Source: DASSQJ01 sp963772645
GTDB taxonomy: Bacteria; Actinomycetota; Actinomycetes; Actinomycetales; Dermatophilaceae
Reading direction: 5' to 3'
NCBI GenBank assembly: GCA_963772645.1
Contig: CAVYYD010000012.1
Coordinates: forward strand, 1 to 64,000
DNA length: 64,000 nucleotides
Both the position numbers and the translations under genes were made by a program. Position 1 is the stretch's first letter, and each line of letters opens with the position of its first letter. This document shows, in pieces, positions 24,038-32,246 of this stretch. The notes under the pieces are model-generated. The model was not told where the DNA came from. It searched no databases and was given only the letters and a program-made list of their open reading frames with translations.

Positions 24038-25345
24038 GTGAGCGCCCAGCTGGTCTACGTCCTCCTCGGCGCGGCCCTGCTGCTGGCCGCGGTGCTGCCG
24101 CGAGCGCTGCACCGGTGGGCACTGTCCCCGGCGATCGTGCTCGTCGCGACCGGGATGCTCATCGGCCTCCTGCCGGCGGCCCGCGAGCTGCGGCTGGACC
24201 CGGTCGCGGCCAGGCCGTGGATCGAGCACCTCACCGAGGTCACCGTCCTCGTGGCGCTGATGGGTGTCGGGCTCGCCCTCGACCGGCCGCTGCGGCCCCG
24301 GCTGCGGGCGTCGTGGGCCGCGTGGTCGCCCGCATGGCGGCTGCTCGGCATCGCGATGCCGCTGACCATCCTCGGGGTCGCCGCGCTGGCCTGGGGCCCG
24401 CTGCGGATCGCCCTGCCGGCGTCGCTCCTGCTCGGGGCCATGCTCGCGCCCACCGACCCGGTCCTCGCCTCGGACGTCCAGGTCGGCGGCCCGACGCTCG
24501 CGGGCGCCGAGGAGGAGCTCGACGAGGACGACGAGGTGCGCTTCGCGCTGACCAGCGAGGCGGGGCTCAACGACGGGCTCGCCTTCCCGTTCGTCTGGGC
24601 CGCGATCCTGCTCGCGACCGGCGTGCCTGCGCAGGCTGCGCTCGGCGCCGGTGGGGTGCTGCGGTGGGTCGCCTGGGAGCTCGTCGGCAAGGTGGCGATC
24701 GGGGTGGTCGTCGGCGTGGCGGTGGGGTGGCTGCTCGCCCGGCTGGCCTTCCGTGCCCCGCGCCGGTCGTTCCGGCTCGCGGAGGTCGGTGAGCCGCTGC
24801 TCGCGCTCTCGGCGCTGCTCCTCGTCTACGGGCTCGCCGAGCTCGCCGACGGATACGGCTTCCTCGCCGTCTTCGCCTGCGCCCTCACGCTGCGCTCGGT
24901 CGAGCGCCGGCACGAGTACCACCAGCACATGCACGAGACGGTCGAGCGGCTCGAGAGCCTGCTCACCCTGGTCGTGCTCCTCGGTCTCGGCTTCTCCTTC
25001 ACCAACGGCCTGCTCGCCAACCTCGACGGGCGCGGGGTGCTCGTCGGTGTCGCCCTCGTCCTGGTCATCCGGCCGCTCGCCGGCTGGGTCTCCTTCCTCG
25101 GCCACCGCACCCAGGTCGGCACCGCCGGGCTCGACCACCGCGAGCGGCTGGTCGTCGCCTTCTTCGGGATCCGGGGCGTCGGCTCGATCTACTACCTGTC
25201 CTTCGCCGCGGGCGCGGCGACCTTCTCGGAGGAGCGGTGGATGTGGTCGACGGTCGGGTTCACCGTCGCCCTCTCGGTGCTCCTCCACGGTGTCCTCGCG
25301 ACACCGGTGATGACGTGGGTCGACAGGCGGGCGAAACGGGGGTGA
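24038..25345 (+). CDS. NhaP-type monovalent cation/proton antiporter
   Basis: 435-aa membrane protein of the CPA1 family with about 12-13 helices. Family signatures include LGAMLAPTDPVLASDVQV and the ion-binding segment TSEAGLNDGLAFPFVW (the Asn-Asp pair of CPA1), FFGIRGVGSIYYLSFA near the C-terminus, and a cytoplasmic loop with EEELDEDDEV. There is no long C-terminal regulatory domain. It is expected to export Na+ or K+ in exchange for H+. GTG 24038 is the start. Its stop overlaps the LysE-family start by four bases. Confidence 0.9.
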   Translation: MSAQLVYVLLGAALLLAAVLPRALHRWALSPAIVLVATGMLIGLLPAARELRLDPVAARPWIEHLTEVTVLVALMGVGLALDRPLRPRLRASWAAWSPAWRLLGIAMPLTILGVAALAWGPLRIALPASLLLGAMLAPTDPVLASDVQVGGPTLAGAEEELDEDDEVRFALTSEAGLNDGLAFPFVWAAILLATGVPAQAALGAGGVLRWVAWELVGKVAIGVVVGVAVGWLLARLAFRAPRRSFRLAEVGEPLLALSALLLVYGLAELADGYGFLAVFACALTLRSVERRHEYHQHMHETVERLESLLTLVVLLGLGFSFTNGLLANLDGRGVLVGVALVLVIRPLAGWVSFLGHRTQVGTAGLDHRERLVVAFFGIRGVGSIYYLSFAAGAATFSEERWMWSTVGFTVALSVLLHGVLATPVMTWVDRRAKRG

Positions 25346-26016
25346 CGACCGGGGACGCCGTGCCCGACACTGGGCCGGTGCCGTCCCCCTCCACGGTCCT
25401 GGCGTTCGCGCTCGCCTCCGCCGTCATCGTCGCCATCCCGGGTCCGAGCATCCTCTTCACCATCGGCCGTGCCCTCTCGGCCGGCCGCCGCGAGGCACTG
25501 CTCACCGTGGCGGGCAACGCCCTCGGCATCCAGGCTCAGATCGTCGGGCTCGCCGTGGGGCTCGGCCCGGTCGTCGCGGCGAGCGCCGCCGCGTACACCG
25601 TGCTCAAGGTGGTCGGCGCCCTCTACCTCCTCTGGCTCGGCGTGCAGACGCTGCGGCACCGGCGTCGGCTCGCCGCGGCGCTCGTCGCCGGGCCGCCGGC
25701 CCCAGCCCCGGTCGCCCACGCGCTGCGCACCGGGTTCGTCGTCGGGGTGACCAACCCGAAGTCCTTCGTCCTGCTCGCGGCCGTGCTGCCGCAGTTCGTC
25801 GACGCCGCGGGGCAGGTGGGGGTGCAGCTGCTCGTGCTCGGCCCGGTGTTCGCCGTCATCGCGCTCGTCGGCGACGGCACGGTCGCCCTCCTCGCGTCCC
25901 GGTTCCGTGACTGGTTCGCGCGCTCACCGCGACGGATGGAGCGGGTCGGCGGCACCGGGGGCCTGATGATGCTCGGCCTCGGCGCCGGGCTGCTCGTCAC
26001 CGGTCGGCCCGACTGA
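25342..26016 (+). CDS. LysE/RhtB-family amino-acid exporter
   Basis: 224-aa protein with six predicted membrane helices. The early family motif PGPSILFTIGRALSAGRREALLTVAGNALG (split over helix 1 and loop) and the central GVTNPKSFVLLAAVLPQFVD are characteristic of the LysE superfamily. Substrate cannot be read: amino acids such as homoserine or threonine are typical. GTG 25342 overlaps the antiporter stop (GTGA). The first 15 residues are poorly conserved, and GTG 25378 is an alternative start. Confidence 0.9.
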   Translation: MTTGDAVPDTGPVPSPSTVLAFALASAVIVAIPGPSILFTIGRALSAGRREALLTVAGNALGIQAQIVGLAVGLGPVVAASAAAYTVLKVVGALYLLWLGVQTLRHRRRLAAALVAGPPAPAPVAHALRTGFVVGVTNPKSFVLLAAVLPQFVDAAGQVGVQLLVLGPVFAVIALVGDGTVALLASRFRDWFARSPRRMERVGGTGGLMMLGLGAGLLVTGRPD

Positions 26017-26059
26017 CCGCCGGCGCCGGAGCCGCGCGGGGGCCCTGGCCGCCCGCCGG

Positions 26060-26065
26060 TAAACT
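26060..26065 (+). promoter_or_regulatory. -10 hexamer TAAACT before serS
   Basis: TAAACT ends six bases before GTG 26072, the serS start, indicating a leaderless transcript. Confidence 0.6.
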
Positions 26066-26071
26066 CCCCCG

Positions 26072-27340
26072 GTGATCGACATCAGGCTGCTCCGGGACGA
26101 CCCCGAGACCGTCCGCGCCAGCCAGCGTGCCCGCGGCGAGGACGAGGGCGTCGTCGACGCCGTGCTCGCGGCCGACGGGCGGCGGCGGGGTTCGCTCACC
26201 GCGTTCGAGCGGCTCCGTGCGGAGCAGAAGTCGATGGGCAAGGAGGTGGCCCGGGCGCAGGACGAGGAGAAGCAGGCCCTCCTCGCCCGGACGAAGGAGG
26301 TGGCCGCGGAGGTCCGTCGCCTCCAGGCGGAGGCGGACACGGCGCAGGCCGAGCTCGACGGCCTGCTGCGCTCGATCTCCAACGTCGTCGAGCCAGGCGT
26401 CCCCTCCGGGGGGGAGGACGACTACGCCGTCGTCGAGGAGGTGGGCACCCCGCGGGACTTCGCCGCGGAGGGGTTCGAGCCGAAGGACCACCTCGAGCTC
26501 GCCGAGGCCCTCGACGCGGTCGACATGGAGCGGGGGGCCAAGGTCGCCGGCGCCCGGTTCTACTTCCTCAAGGGCGTCGGCGCACGCCTGGAGTCGGCGA
26601 TGCTCGGCCTCGCCGTCGACCGTGCGGTGGCCCGCGGCTTCGTCCCGATGGTCACCCCGACGCTCGTCAAGCCCGAGGTCATGGCCGGTGCGGGCTTCCT
26701 CGACCACCACGCCGACGAGGTCTACCGGCTCGAGGCCGACGACCTCTACCTGACCGGCACCTCGGAGGTGGCCCTCGCGGGCTACCACGCCGACGAGGTC
26801 GTCGACCTCTCGGCGGGGCCGCTGCGCTACGCCGGGCAGTCGACCTGCTACCGCCGCGAGGCCGGTTCCTACGGCAAGGACACCCGCGGCATCATCCGGG
26901 TCCACCAGTTCAACAAGATCGAGATGTTCGTCTACTGCCGGCCGCAGGACGCCGCGGCCGAGCACCAACGGCTGCTCGCCTTCGAGAAGGAGATGCTCGC
27001 GGCGATGGAGGTGCCCTACCGGGTCATCGACACCGCCGCCGGCGACCTCGGTGGCCCGGCCGCGCGCAAGTACGACTGCGAGGCGTGGATCCCGAGCCAG
27101 GGGCGCTACCGCGAGCTCACCTCGACGTCGAACTGCACGACCTTCCAGGCCCGTCGGCTGAACACGCGGTTCCGGGGCGAGTCCGGCAACGAGGTGGCGG
27201 CCACCCTCAACGGCACGCTCGCCACGACCCGATGGCTCGTCGCCATCCTCGAGAACCACCAGCAGCCCGACGGCGCGGTCCACGTCCCGGAGGCGCTGCA
27301 GGAGCGGATCGGCCTGGAGCTGCTGACGCCGGTGCGCTGA
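26072..27340 (+). CDS. serS: Seryl-tRNA synthetase
   Basis: 422-aa class II enzyme charging tRNA-Ser. It begins with the family opening MIDIRLLRDDPETVRASQRARG. Residues about 30-105 form the long antiparallel coiled-coil arm that contacts tRNA. The catalytic core has LYLTGTSEVALAGYH, motif 2 CYRREAGSYGKDTRGIIRVHQF, TSTSNCTTFQARR and motif 3 NGTLATTRWLVAILENHQ. Length is normal. No T-box leader is seen: the -10 element abuts the start codon. A HAD hydrolase gene follows, a common actinobacterial pairing. Confidence 0.97.
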   Translation: MIDIRLLRDDPETVRASQRARGEDEGVVDAVLAADGRRRGSLTAFERLRAEQKSMGKEVARAQDEEKQALLARTKEVAAEVRRLQAEADTAQAELDGLLRSISNVVEPGVPSGGEDDYAVVEEVGTPRDFAAEGFEPKDHLELAEALDAVDMERGAKVAGARFYFLKGVGARLESAMLGLAVDRAVARGFVPMVTPTLVKPEVMAGAGFLDHHADEVYRLEADDLYLTGTSEVALAGYHADEVVDLSAGPLRYAGQSTCYRREAGSYGKDTRGIIRVHQFNKIEMFVYCRPQDAAAEHQRLLAFEKEMLAAMEVPYRVIDTAAGDLGGPAARKYDCEAWIPSQGRYRELTSTSNCTTFQARRLNTRFRGESGNEVAATLNGTLATTRWLVAILENHQQPDGAVHVPEALQERIGLELLTPVR

Positions 27341-27351
27341 CCGGCGGTCGG

Positions 27352-27357
27352 TAGGGT
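27352..27357 (+). promoter_or_regulatory. -10 hexamer TAGGGT before HAD gene
   Basis: TAGGGT lies eight bases before GTG 27366 (eleven before ATG 27369), supporting the GTG start. Confidence 0.45.
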
Positions 27358-27365
27358 GCGCGGTT

Positions 27366-28175
27366 GTGATGACCGCTCCCTACCTCGTCGGCCTCGACAT
27401 CGACGGCACGACCGTCGACCACGACGGCGTGCTGCACCCGCCGGTGCGCGATGCCGTCCGGGCCGTCGCCGACGCCGGCCACCACGTCGTGCTCGCCACC
27501 GGCCGGGCCATCGTCGGGACGCTGCCGGTCCTCGACGCGCTCGGCCTGCTCGAGGGGTTCGCGGTCTGCGCCAACGGCGCGATCACCCTGCGGCTCGACC
27601 CGGCCCTCGCCGACGGCTACGAGATCCTCGAGGCGGTCACCTTCGACCCGGCGCCGGCGCTGCAGGTGCTCCGCGCGGAGTTCCCGGCCGCGCTCGTCGC
27701 GGTGGAGGAGCTCGGGGTCGGGTTCAAGGTCTCCGCGCCCTTCCCCGAGGGTGAGCTCGACGGCACCCCCCGGGTGGTCACCTTCGAGGAGCTCATGGCC
27801 CACCCGGTCACCCGCCTGACCATCCGCGACCCGGAGAGCACGAGCGAGGACTTCCTCGCCGGCACCGACCGGATCGGGCTGCACGGCGTCGAGTACGCGG
27901 TGGGCTGGAGCGCCTGGCTCGACATCACCCCGGAGGGGGTGTCCAAGGGGGCCGCGCTCGAGGGGGTGCGGCGGCGGCTCGGCGTCGAGCCGATGCGCAC
28001 GCTCGCCGTCGGCGACCAGCGCAACGACCTGGAGATGCTGCGCTGGGCCGCTCGGGGGGTGGCGATGGGCAACGCCCCGGACGAGGTCCGGGCCGCGGCC
28101 GACGAGGTCACCGGCGACGTCGACGAGCACGGCCTCGTCACCGTCCTGCACTCCCTGCTCACCGGGCTCACCTGA
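27366..28175 (+). CDS. Cof-type HAD hydrolase (HAD-IIB)
   Basis: 269-aa phosphatase of the HAD superfamily. Motif I is LVGLDIDGTTV (Asp11 nucleophile, Asp13 acid), motif II LATGRAIVG, motif III with KGAALEGVRRRLGV, and motif IV AVGDQRNDLEMLRWA. The C2-type cap domain occupies about 85-190. Members dephosphorylate sugar phosphates or cofactors such as FMN; this substrate is unknown. It directly follows serS on the same strand and has its own candidate promoter. Confidence 0.92.
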   Translation: MMTAPYLVGLDIDGTTVDHDGVLHPPVRDAVRAVADAGHHVVLATGRAIVGTLPVLDALGLLEGFAVCANGAITLRLDPALADGYEILEAVTFDPAPALQVLRAEFPAALVAVEELGVGFKVSAPFPEGELDGTPRVVTFEELMAHPVTRLTIRDPESTSEDFLAGTDRIGLHGVEYAVGWSAWLDITPEGVSKGAALEGVRRRLGVEPMRTLAVGDQRNDLEMLRWAARGVAMGNAPDEVRAAADEVTGDVDEHGLVTVLHSLLTGLT

Positions 28176-28243
28176 CCCGCGCCGCGGCGAACCGGGATGC
28201 TTCGATCTCCGCGTCCGATCCCCGCAACTGGCAGGGTGACACC

Positions 28244-29038
28244 ATGGACACCACGGACGCCACGCGCGCCACCCACGAGGCCAACGAGAACCCGGTCGTC
28301 GAGTGGGGCGCCCGGCTCGGTTTCGCCATCGTCGGCATCCTCCACCTGCTCATCGCCTACATCGCGGTCAAGGTGGCCTGGGGCATCGGCGGCGGTTCGA
28401 AGGAGGCCAACCAGTCCGGAGCGCTGCAGACGGTGGCGGACTCGACGACCGGGCCGTTCCTGCTGTGGATCGGCGTCGTCGGCTTCCTCCTCCTCGCGTT
28501 CTGGAACATCACCGAGGGCTTCGTGCGCCGCCAGGACAAGGGCGACCTCGTCAAGCTCGTCGCCAAGGGGGTCATGTACCTGTTCTTCGCCTGGACCACG
28601 TTCAAGATCGTCGCGCTGGGCCAGAACAGCAACAGCAAGCAGCAGACCCAGGACTTCACCGCCTCCCTCATGGGCAACGCGGTCGGCCGCCTCCTCGTCG
28701 GCGCCATCGGGCTCGTCGTCGTGGGCGTCGCCCTCTACTTCGTCTACAAGGGCTGGACGAAGAGGTTCCTCCAGGAGCTGTCGGGGCACCCGGGCCAGTG
28801 GGCGGTCCGCGCCGGCCAGGTGGGCTACGTCGCCAAGGGGGTCGCCCTCGTGGTCGTGGGCTACTTCTTCCTCTACGCGGCGGTGACGACCGACCCCGGC
28901 AAGTCGCAGGGCCTCGACGGCGCGCTCAAGACGTTCAAGGACGCCCCGGCGGGTCCGTACGTCCTGACCCTCGTCGCGCTCGGGATCGCCGCCTTCGGCC
29001 TGTACTCCTTCGCGCGCGCCCGGTACGCGCGGCTCTGA
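28244..29038 (+). CDS. DUF1206 six-TM membrane protein
   Basis: 264-aa protein built of three similar units, each with two membrane helices, as in DUF1206. Unit 1 has WGARLGFAIVGILHLLIAYIAVKVA, unit 2 FTASLMGNAVGRLLVGAIGLVVVGVALYFVYKG, and unit 3 AVRAGQVGYVAKGVALVVVGYFFLYAAV, ending ALGIAAFGLYSFARARYARL. Each unit carries the G-x-x-A/V-K-G-type small-residue pattern. The role is unknown. It converges on a pair of PAP2 genes. Confidence 0.9.
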   Translation: MDTTDATRATHEANENPVVEWGARLGFAIVGILHLLIAYIAVKVAWGIGGGSKEANQSGALQTVADSTTGPFLLWIGVVGFLLLAFWNITEGFVRRQDKGDLVKLVAKGVMYLFFAWTTFKIVALGQNSNSKQQTQDFTASLMGNAVGRLLVGAIGLVVVGVALYFVYKGWTKRFLQELSGHPGQWAVRAGQVGYVAKGVALVVVGYFFLYAAVTTDPGKSQGLDGALKTFKDAPAGPYVLTLVALGIAAFGLYSFARARYARL

Positions 29039-29068
29039 CGACCCGGCCTCGGGCCCCGCTGTCCCGGC

Positions 29069-29803
29069 TCAGGCCGCGGCACGAGCGGTGTCGGGCTCCT
29101 CGTCACGGTCGTCGGCGTGCGAGCCGTCGCGGCGCAGGTAGCCCCACGCCAGGAGCGCACACACCAGGCCGTTGACCGCCCCGACCGCGACGTCGGTGGT
29201 GTGGTGCATCCCACGGTAGAGCCGGGCGAAGGTGACGGCGAAGGGGACGAGCAGGCACAGCAGGACGAGCAGCCGCCGGACGAGAAGGTTCTCGATGCGG
29301 GTGGCCATCAGGGCGAAGGAGACGTAGAGAGCGGTGGAGGCCCCGACGTGGCCACTCGGGTAGCTCGAGGTCGGCGGGGCGGGGTCGAGGTGCTCGACGT
29401 CCGGGCGCTCGCGTCCGACGATCGCGGCCGCGAGGACGAACCACGTCGCCTGCAGCGAGATGGCGATGAGCGGGACGACCGCGAACCACCACGCCTTGGT
29501 GCGCCACCAGACGAGGCCGGCGACGAGCACACCCATCGCGATGACGTACTCGGTGTTGCCGATCATCGACATGACGTGCGAGACCGTGTTCATCGTGTCG
29601 GTGCGGCGCTCGGCGAACCACACGTTGACGGCGTTCTCGCTCTTGGCGAACGAGTGGAACGGGCCCATCAGCAGCTCGCCGACGACGAGGACGAAGAGGA
29701 ACACGAGGGTCGAGGGGAGGAACGCGCGGAGGAAGGCGTCCTTGAGCGCGGCGAGGAACGTCGGTCGGGAGCGGTCCTCGTCCCATCGGGTGATGAACGC
29801 CAT
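29069..29803 (-). CDS. PAP2-family phosphatase (copy 1)
   Basis: 244-aa membrane phosphatase with six helices. PAP2 motifs: GRERPDVEHLD (KXXXXXXRP-type motif 1), SYPSGHVGAST (PSGH motif 2) and RLYRGMHHTTDVAVGA (SRxxxxxHxxxD motif 3, here with Tyr-Arg). The active site faces outside, where such enzymes dephosphorylate lipid phosphates such as undecaprenyl pyrophosphate or phosphatidic acid. ATG 29803 shares one base with the stop of the upstream PAP2 gene, so the two are co-translated. Confidence 0.92.
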   Translation of the reverse strand: MAFITRWDEDRSRPTFLAALKDAFLRAFLPSTLVFLFVLVVGELLMGPFHSFAKSENAVNVWFAERRTDTMNTVSHVMSMIGNTEYVIAMGVLVAGLVWWRTKAWWFAVVPLIAISLQATWFVLAAAIVGRERPDVEHLDPAPPTSSYPSGHVGASTALYVSFALMATRIENLLVRRLLVLLCLLVPFAVTFARLYRGMHHTTDVAVGAVNGLVCALLAWGYLRRDGSHADDRDEEPDTARAAA

Positions 29804-30555
29804 CAGGTCTCCTCGGGGGCGGGGTCCCGGCGGGACCGGGTGGGCCCGGTGTCGGGGTCGGTGGGGGGACGGGTCGGACTCGGGGGGTTCCACCCCGCGT
29901 AGCCGGCGTACGAGGCGAGGACGAGGCCCACGCCGGTGACGACGCCGACCGTGACGTCGCTCGGGTAGTGGACGCCGAGGAAGTTGCGGTCCAGCGCGGT
30001 GAGGACGACGCAGACGGCGGAGACCGTGACCATGACCACCCGCCAGGCCCGGCGCTCGACGATCGGCCAGAGCAGGAGGACGACGGTGGTGAAGAAGGCC
30101 GCCGAGCCCACCGCGTGGCCGGAGGGGAACGAGTAGCCCGGCGCCTTGGACACCGGGTCCTCGACGACCGGCCGCGCCCGCTGGAAGACGAACTTGCCGG
30201 CGAACTCGACGAACCAGGCGAACATCATCGTCCCGAAGGCCCACCAGGAGCGGGTGCGCAAACCCTTGCCGAGCCACACCCACAGGCACAGCACCGTCCC
30301 GACCGCGTAGAGGTTGCGGGGAAGGAAGGCGGCCTGCCAGAAGAGCCAGAAGTCCAGCAGCCAGGGGTGGTCGCGGGTGATCGGGACGAGGGTGCGGATG
30401 GCGGCGTCGTCGAGGTTGATCAGGGGGTCCCACTTGCTGCGGACGAGGAACCCGGTGCCGAAGAAGACCACCGCGATGACGGCCGCGTAGACCCAGGACC
30501 GGCCGAGGCGACGGAGGCGGGAGCTCTCCGTCGTGGGTTCGTCGTCGCTGGGCAC
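29803..30555 (-). CDS. PAP2-family phosphatase (copy 2)
   Basis: 250-aa membrane phosphatase related to but distinct from its downstream neighbour. Motif 1 is KFVFQRARPVVEDP, motif 2 YSFPSGHAVGSAAF, and motif 3 DRNFLGVHYPSDVTVG with His and Asp. Roughly six membrane helices lie between residues 20 and 225, and a Pro/Thr-rich tail ends in the cytoplasm. GTG 30555 is taken as start. The tandem arrangement suggests two lipid-phosphate substrates or a heteromeric enzyme; neither can be shown from sequence. Confidence 0.9.
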   Translation of the reverse strand: MPSDDEPTTESSRLRRLGRSWVYAAVIAVVFFGTGFLVRSKWDPLINLDDAAIRTLVPITRDHPWLLDFWLFWQAAFLPRNLYAVGTVLCLWVWLGKGLRTRSWWAFGTMMFAWFVEFAGKFVFQRARPVVEDPVSKAPGYSFPSGHAVGSAAFFTTVVLLLWPIVERRAWRVVMVTVSAVCVVLTALDRNFLGVHYPSDVTVGVVTGVGLVLASYAGYAGWNPPSPTRPPTDPDTGPTRSRRDPAPEET

Positions 30556-30663
30556 CGCCCATTCATACCGCACGGGAGGAGCGGCCCGGGGGGTCCGCGA
30601 CAGGGCTGCGCGGGGCCGCCCGAGGGGGCCGGGGCACCCGGCCGCGTGGGATGCTGGGTCGCC

Positions 30664-31569
30664 ATGGTCGAGTTGTCCGTGACGTCCGCGTCGAACCCGC
30701 GCCTGCGGGCGGTCGCCGCGCTGCGCCGCCGGCGGGTCCGAGAGGAGGAGGGGCTCACCGCCGTCGACGGCTACGAGGAGCTCGAGCTGGCCCTCGACGC
30801 CGGTGTCGTGCCGCAGGTCGTCCTGCACTGCCCCGAGCTGATGCTCGACCCGGCCCGGCAGTCCGCCCTCGTCGCGCGGGCCAGGGCCTTGGGGGCGGGG
30901 ACCATCCGCTGCGGGCGGGCCGCCTTCGAGAAGGTCGCCTACCGCGAGGGGCCGGACGGCTTCCTCGCCGTGCTGCCGGTGCCCGGGGTGGCGCTGAGCG
31001 AGCTCGTGGTGCCCCCCGACCCGCTCGTCGTCGTCTGCGAGGGGCTGGAGAAGCCCGGCAACCTCGGCGCCGTGCTGCGCACCGCCGACGCCGCGGGCGT
31101 GGCCGCCGTGCTCGCCGCCGACCCGACGACCGACTGGGGCAACCCGAACGTCGTCCGTGCGAGCAAGGGCACGGTCTTCACCGTGCCGGTCGCGGCCGCC
31201 TCCACCGCCGAGGTGCTGGCCTGGCTGGCGCAGCACGGAATCCGGCTCGTCGCCACCACGCCGGACACCGACGCACTGCACACCGACGTCGACTACCGCG
31301 GAGCGGTGGCGCTGGCCGTCGGTGCCGAGAAGCACGGGCTGACCGCGTCGGTGCTCTCAGCCGCGGACGAGCGGGTCCGCATCCCGATGGCCGGCCGGGT
31401 CAACTCGCTCAACGCCTCCACCGCCGCGGCGGTGGTCGTCTACGAGGCGGTCCGCCAGCGCACCGCCGGGACCCGTGTGGCCGGTGGGGCCGGTGGGGCG
31501 GCCGCCACCGGACCGGTCGCCGGCCCCGGGGGTGCGGTCGGGAGCACTCCCGGCCGTGTGCGACGATGA
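30664..31569 (+). CDS. SPOUT (TrmH/SpoU) RNA 2'-O-methyltransferase
   Basis: 301-aa RNA methyltransferase. An N-terminal substrate-binding domain (ITSASNPRLRAVAALRRRR-like opening) precedes the SPOUT knot domain: motif 1 in VVVCEGLEKPGNLGAVLRTADAAG, motif 2 around LAVGAEKHGLT, motif 3 MAGRVNSLNASTAAAVVVYEAVRQR. It would methylate a ribose in rRNA or tRNA using SAM; the RNA target is unknown. The last about 35 residues are a Gly/Ala-rich tail. The stop overlaps the VOC gene start (ATGA). Confidence 0.93.
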   Translation: MVELSVTSASNPRLRAVAALRRRRVREEEGLTAVDGYEELELALDAGVVPQVVLHCPELMLDPARQSALVARARALGAGTIRCGRAAFEKVAYREGPDGFLAVLPVPGVALSELVVPPDPLVVVCEGLEKPGNLGAVLRTADAAGVAAVLAADPTTDWGNPNVVRASKGTVFTVPVAAASTAEVLAWLAQHGIRLVATTPDTDALHTDVDYRGAVALAVGAEKHGLTASVLSAADERVRIPMAGRVNSLNASTAAAVVVYEAVRQRTAGTRVAGGAGGAAATGPVAGPGGAVGSTPGRVRR

Positions 31570-32210
31570 ACGCCATGCGAGTTGACCATGTCGTCTACGC
31601 CGCCGAGCACGACGGGGTGTTCGCCACGGCCGAACGCCTCGCGAAGCTGATCGGCGTGACGCCGGTCGACGGGGGAGTGCACCCGCGCTTCGGGACGCGC
31701 AACGTCATCCTGCCCCTCGCGCACGAGCGCTACGTCGAGGTCGTCGAGGTGCTCGAGCATCCCGCGGCCGACAAGGCGCCGTTCGGGCAGGTCGTCCGGG
31801 CACGCTCCGAGGCCGGCGGGGGCTGGCTCGGGTGGGTCGTCTGCGTCGACGACATCCACGAGCAGGAGGACCGCCTCGGCCGCGAGGCGGTCGAGGGCAA
31901 CCGGCACCGACCCGACGGGGTCGAGCTGCGGTGGAAGCAGATCGGGGTCAAGGGCCTGCAGGCAGACCCGCAGCTGCCGTTCTTCATCGAGTGGGAGCCG
32001 GGCGCGCCGCATCCCTCGGCCGACGCCGACACCGAGGTGACCATCGAGTCGCTGCAGATCGCCGGCGACCCCGACCGGGTCCGCGAGTGGCTGGGCCTGC
32101 CCGTCGACTACACGTCCTCGGTCATCGAGTTCGTCTTCGTGGCGCCGCACGGCACGCCGGGGCTGATGTCGGTGACGTTCGAGACCCCGCACGGCGAGGT
32201 CACCGTCTGA
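31566..32210 (+). CDS. VOC/glyoxalase-like domain protein
   Basis: 214-aa protein related to the glyoxalase-like domain family. It opens MRVDHVVYAAEHD, with FGTRNVILPL and RYVEVVEVLEHP matching the first beta-alpha-beta-beta-beta unit. A second, shorter half has VTIESLQIAGDPDRVREWLGLPV and LMSVTFETPHGEV. The possible metal ligands His and Glu are present in DHVVYAAEHD and RYVEVVEV. The enzymatic role is unknown. ATG 31566 overlaps the methyltransferase stop by four bases; ATG 31575 is an alternative. Confidence 0.82.
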   Translation: MNAMRVDHVVYAAEHDGVFATAERLAKLIGVTPVDGGVHPRFGTRNVILPLAHERYVEVVEVLEHPAADKAPFGQVVRARSEAGGGWLGWVVCVDDIHEQEDRLGREAVEGNRHRPDGVELRWKQIGVKGLQADPQLPFFIEWEPGAPHPSADADTEVTIESLQIAGDPDRVREWLGLPVDYTSSVIEFVFVAPHGTPGLMSVTFETPHGEVTV

Positions 32211-32246
32211 CGCCCGCCCGGCCCGTCCCGCCGGTCCGGGGGAGGG

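Noticed and set aside
26017..26071. T-box or other riboswitch ahead of serS
   Set aside because: The -10 hexamer is six bases from the start codon, leaving no leader RNA.
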